Of a stretch of 64,000 nt of DNA, positions 61,313 through 64,000 are shown piece by piece (position 1 is the first letter of the stretch; each line of letters starts with the position of its first letter). Source of the stretch: Candidatus Gastranaerophilales bacterium. GTDB lineage: Bacteria; Cyanobacteriota; Vampirovibrionia; Gastranaerophilales; Gastranaerophilaceae. The stretch is from positions 62,001 through 126,000 of the forward strand of contig CALUWA010000003.1 of assembly GCA_944324365.1 (NCBI GenBank), written 5' to 3'. The translations under genes and the position numbers were made by a program. Under the pieces are notes generated by a model. That model ran no database searches, had not been told where the DNA came from, and worked only from the letters and a program-made list of their open reading frames with translations.

Positions 61313-62116
61313 ATGAATAATAAGTGTTTCGGAATTTGTTATAATCCTCAGATTGTAAGAGCTGCCGCGGTTGGAAATTCTATAAAATTTAAGCTTGAGG
61401 CTTGCGGGTTTCGGGCGAAAATTGTTGATATTGACAGCTTGTGTCAAGGATTTGATTTTGTCTTTATAATCGGTGGAGATGGCACCATTTTGAAGGCTGC
61501 CAGATTTTATGCAAAATCTGATACTCCGATTTTTGGGATAAATCTTGGGAGGCTCGGTTTTCTCTCACAGGCTTCCGAAGATATGCTTGATGAGGCTGTT
61601 TCTCGGATTGTAAACGAAAATTATGCAGTTGAAGAAAGAGTTATGCTCCAGGCAGGAACTTCCATAGCCTTGAATGATATTGTTATAAAAGGTTCTTCTA
61701 CAGGGCGAACGTCAAGATTTTCGTTAAAAATTAATGATAAATCCGTATGTGATTACTTGGCTGATGGTATTATTGTTGCAACGCCGACAGGCTCTACTGC
61801 ATACGGCTTATCTGCCGGAGGGCCGGTTTTGACTCCGGGCTTGAGGGCTTTTGTAATTGTGCCGATTTGCCCGCATACTCTGACTGCCCGCCCGCTTGTT
61901 GTTCCTGATAACGAGAAAATTACTGTCTGTACATCCGAAAAAAATAAAAAATATGTTATTTCTGCTGACGGTCAGGAGTTTTGCGAGGCTTCGGAAGTTA
62001 TTGAAATAGTTAAGTCGCCGTATTGTGCAAAACTTGCTCTGCTTAATAATTCGGATTTCTATACAATCTTAAGAGATAAGCTGCATTGGGGAGAATCTCC
62101 AGCATTCTGCTCCTGA
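61313..62116 (+). CDS. nadK: NAD kinase
   Basis: This 267-residue enzyme phosphorylates NAD to NADP. Visible motifs are IIGGDGTILKAAR, GINLGRLGFLSQ, LNDIVIKGSSTGR, the DGIIVATPTGSTAYGLSAGG glycine-rich motif and ARPLVVPDNEKI. The ATG lies 48 bp after the upstream terminator; no strong Shine-Dalgarno is seen. Confidence 0.95.
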   Translation: MNNKCFGICYNPQIVRAAAVGNSIKFKLEACGFRAKIVDIDSLCQGFDFVFIIGGDGTILKAARFYAKSDTPIFGINLGRLGFLSQASEDMLDEAVSRIVNENYAVEERVMLQAGTSIALNDIVIKGSSTGRTSRFSLKINDKSVCDYLADGIIVATPTGSTAYGLSAGGPVLTPGLRAFVIVPICPHTLTARPLVVPDNEKITVCTSEKNKKYVISADGQEFCEASEVIEIVKSPYCAKLALLNNSDFYTILRDKLHWGESPAFCS

Positions 62117-62271
62117 AAATCTCTATCTTAACTTTTGTTCATAATTAAGCTTAAATTATTGTACATTTTTCTTATTTAAAATAGTATGTTATTATATTAT
62201 TGATAAATTCTAATGTATATTAGGGTTGATGTATGGAAATCAAGTAATATTTAATATAAGAGGTAAAACTA

Positions 62272-63459
62272 GTGGAAAATTTCGTATCAGATATCTTTGC
62301 GAAAAAAGATGAAACAGCGACAGGACAAGCTCCTTCCGCAAGATCAAATGTTAACCCGACAAACATTAAGGTTGTAGGTGTCGGCGGCGGCGGCGGAAAC
62401 GCTGTTAACAGAATGATAAAGTCAGGACTTTCCGGAGTAGAGTTCTGGTTAATGAATACAGACTTACAGGTTCTTGAATACGGTCAAACCAAGAATAAAA
62501 TTCAGCTTGGTGCAAAATCAACTGAAGGTCTTGGTGCCGGCGGCGATCCTTCTGTTGGTGAAAAAGCTGCTGAAGAAGCTCAACAGGAAATTACGGAAGC
62601 ATTAGATGGCGCTGATATGGTATTTATCACTGCAGGTATGGGCGGCGGAACCGGTACCGGTGCTGCTCCGATTGTTGCTAAGATTGCTAAGGAATTAGGA
62701 ATTTTGACAATTGCAGTTGTTACAAAACCTTTCTCTTGGGAAGGCCGTAAAAGACAAAACCAGGCTAACCAAGGTTTGGAAAAATTAAGAGAATCTGTTG
62801 ACGCGGTTATTGTTGTTCCTAACGATAAATTATTGCAGGTTGTTGACAGACAGGTTTCTTTAACTGAATCTTTCTTAATTGTTGATGAAGTACTGTTAAG
62901 AGGTGTTCAGGGTATTTCCGATATCATTACAATTCCTGGTATGATTAACGTTGACTTTGCCGATGTTAAGAGTGTAATGCAGGCATCAGGTTCTGCATTG
63001 ATGGGTATCGGCCGTGCTCAGGGTGAAGGCAGAGCGGTTAAAGCTGCTGAAATTGCAATCAACTCACAACTTCTTGAATCTTCTATCAACGGTGCTACCG
63101 GCGTAATCGTTAATATTACCGGCGGACCTGACATGACATTGCACGAAATTTCTGATGCTGCAAACATTATTCACGATGCAGTTACGGAAGACGCAACAGT
63201 TATTATCGGTACTGCTGTTAACGAAAATATTCAGAACGAAATTAACGTAACAGTTATCGCTACAGGTTTTGAAGTTAAGAAAAATGTTGAAATGCCGAAA
63301 ACTGATATGAAACAGTTGAGTGCATCTGATTTCTTCGCAGGAACATTCTCAAATGCAGTTCCTGGTGCTTCTACAGCAGCAGCTCCGAGAAGAAGTTCTA
63401 TGCCGCAGATTTCAACAGGTTTTTCAAATATAGAAATTCCTGATTTCTTGAAAAAGTAG
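62272..63459 (+). CDS. ftsZ: Cell division protein FtsZ
   Basis: This 395-residue tubulin-like GTPase forms the division ring. It starts at GTG with AGAGGT 8 bases upstream. Motifs: GVGGGGGNAVNRMI, the tubulin signature GGGTGTGAAP, and the T7 loop NVDFADVKSVM. A variable linker leads to the C-terminal peptide NIEIPDFLKK that binds SepF or other tethers. A terminator follows. Confidence 0.97.
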   Translation: MENFVSDIFAKKDETATGQAPSARSNVNPTNIKVVGVGGGGGNAVNRMIKSGLSGVEFWLMNTDLQVLEYGQTKNKIQLGAKSTEGLGAGGDPSVGEKAAEEAQQEITEALDGADMVFITAGMGGGTGTGAAPIVAKIAKELGILTIAVVTKPFSWEGRKRQNQANQGLEKLRESVDAVIVVPNDKLLQVVDRQVSLTESFLIVDEVLLRGVQGISDIITIPGMINVDFADVKSVMQASGSALMGIGRAQGEGRAVKAAEIAINSQLLESSINGATGVIVNITGGPDMTLHEISDAANIIHDAVTEDATVIIGTAVNENIQNEINVTVIATGFEVKKNVEMPKTDMKQLSASDFFAGTFSNAVPGASTAAAPRRSSMPQISTGFSNIEIPDFLKK

Positions 63460-63480
63460 AACTTACAAAATACATATACA

Positions 63481-63512
63481 AAAATCCCGCGCTGAATTGG
63501 GCGGGATTTTTT
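63481..63512 (+). terminator. Terminator after ftsZ
   Basis: AAAATCCCGC/GCGGGATTTT stem with a 10-base loop, ending TTTTTTG. Confidence 0.9.
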
Positions 63513-63565
63513 GTATGTTGAGCTGGTTTAGGTATTTAAGCGTTTAAGCGCATAAAAAAGGCATA

Positions 63566-63595
63566 AAAAAGGCGGGTCGCAAAACCCGCCTTTTT
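63566..63595. terminator. Bidirectional terminator, mainly for rpsA
   Basis: A 12-bp perfect stem AAAAAGGCGGGT/ACCCGCCTTTTT with a six-base loop between convergent ftsZ and rpsA. Confidence 0.9.
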
Positions 63596-63609
63596 AGAGT
63601 ATTTATTGC

Positions 63610-64000
63610 TTATGCATCTTTGTTAATATCTTTGATGCTCAATGCAATTCTGTGTTCTTGCGGTGTGAATTTCTTAATAAGAACTTCTACACTGTCGCCA
63701 ACTTTGAATTCGTTAAACGGATTAACGTTTTCATTGCTCATTTCAGATACCGGAAGAAGTGCTTCTACTCCAGGGAAAATGTTTATGAATGCGCCGAATC
63801 CGGTTACTTTGTTTACTGTCCCTGTGATAATCTGGCCTTCTTCAAACTGACCTTCAATTTGCTGCCAAGGATCTTCGCCCATTCTCTTTAAAGAAAGCGA
63901 AATTCTTTTTAGTTCATTATCTATTTTGATAATTTTAACTTCAACAGTTTCGCCTAAAGAAATAACATCTGACGGGTGTTTAATTCTCTGCCAAGAAATT
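63610..64000 (-). CDS. rpsA: Ribosomal protein S1 (5' partial)
   Basis: The frame is open to the window edge, so the N-terminal part is missing. The visible 129 residues include the end of one S1 RNA-binding repeat (ISWQRIKHPSDVISLG, ELKRISLSLKRMGEDPW) and a complete last repeat (GQIITGTVNKVTGFGAFINI, GVEALLPVSEMS, IALSIKDI). S1 binds mRNA on the small ribosomal subunit. Confidence 0.9.
   Translation of the reverse strand, partial: ISWQRIKHPSDVISLGETVEVKIIKIDNELKRISLSLKRMGEDPWQQIEGQFEEGQIITGTVNKVTGFGAFINIFPGVEALLPVSEMSNENVNPFNEFKVGDSVEVLIKKFTPQEHRIALSIKDINKDA

Overview
This AT-rich, gene-dense window looks like a chromosomal segment from a non-photosynthetic relative of Cyanobacteria, most likely a gut-type Melainabacteria/Vampirovibrionia (Gastranaerophilales-like) organism. 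The pointers are an IctB-type O-antigen-ligase-like protein, a DUF4330-like protein, a yggS-sepF pair, FtsZ with a short C-terminal peptide, a GH57 branching enzyme, MEP-pathway isoprenoid genes and prepilin-like proteins carrying the AAFTLAEVLITLGI signature. A heptose-phosphate kinase, a DUF374 acyltransferase, a TonB-like protein and an usher-like protein indicate an outer membrane. The lineage call is inference; there is no rRNA in the window.

Layout. 1-13.4 kb: a GGDEF protein with degenerate HD-GYP, thiL, ispD, a LuxR-type response regulator, a phosphoesterase divergent from ispG, an exported TPR/GHL10-hydrolase operon, and an envelope-sugar operon (rfaE1, DUF4330-like, ictB-like, tlyA). 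13.5-14.1 kb: a repeat block bounded by 19-bp inverted repeats. 14.1-28.8 kb: a PBP4/nitrilase/DUF374 operon, tig-clpP-clpX, polA, and grpE-dnaJ followed by a beta-propeller protein and an O-methyltransferase. 29-38.7 kb: more repeats, plsY, a three-gene VWA/FHA-like/TonB-like module, a prepilin-like gene, several small proteins and a GH38 mannosidase. 38.7-43.4 kb: a second prepilin locus, GH57, tRNA-Asp with duplicated 3' tails, and a ClpN-transmembrane protein. 43.5-50.6 kb: a divergent chaperone-usher-like pilus cluster. 50.6-64 kb: a Cys-nucleophile hydrolase, sepF/yggS, several small proteins, an intact GAF-GGDEF-HD-GYP protein, a PhoU-like/PiT phosphate pair, the third prepilin locus, nadK, ftsZ and the 3' part of rpsA.

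The most striking signal is shared by all three prepilin-like genes (33.2-34.5, 38.8-40.0 and 60.2-61.2 kb). Each has a promoter-like sequence, a GGAGG ribosome-binding site and an ATG, followed by about 13 codons and a G-tract (G14, GGGAGGGGGG, G8). Beyond the tract the prepilin frame is open without stops, but in every case it lies exactly one nucleotide out of frame with the ATG. Losing one G, gaining two, or a +1 ribosomal or transcriptional slip would fuse the leader to the prepilin. This suggests phase-variable or frameshift-controlled expression of three surface proteins. The stretch between tract and prepilin is partly built from dispersed palindromic repeats that also occur in the intergenic regions.

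The second system of interest is the 43.5-50.6 kb cluster: a PapD-like chaperone, three small secreted subunits sharing an N-terminal motif, two further secreted proteins and a 918-residue usher-like barrel protein, all very divergent from described fimbrial operons.
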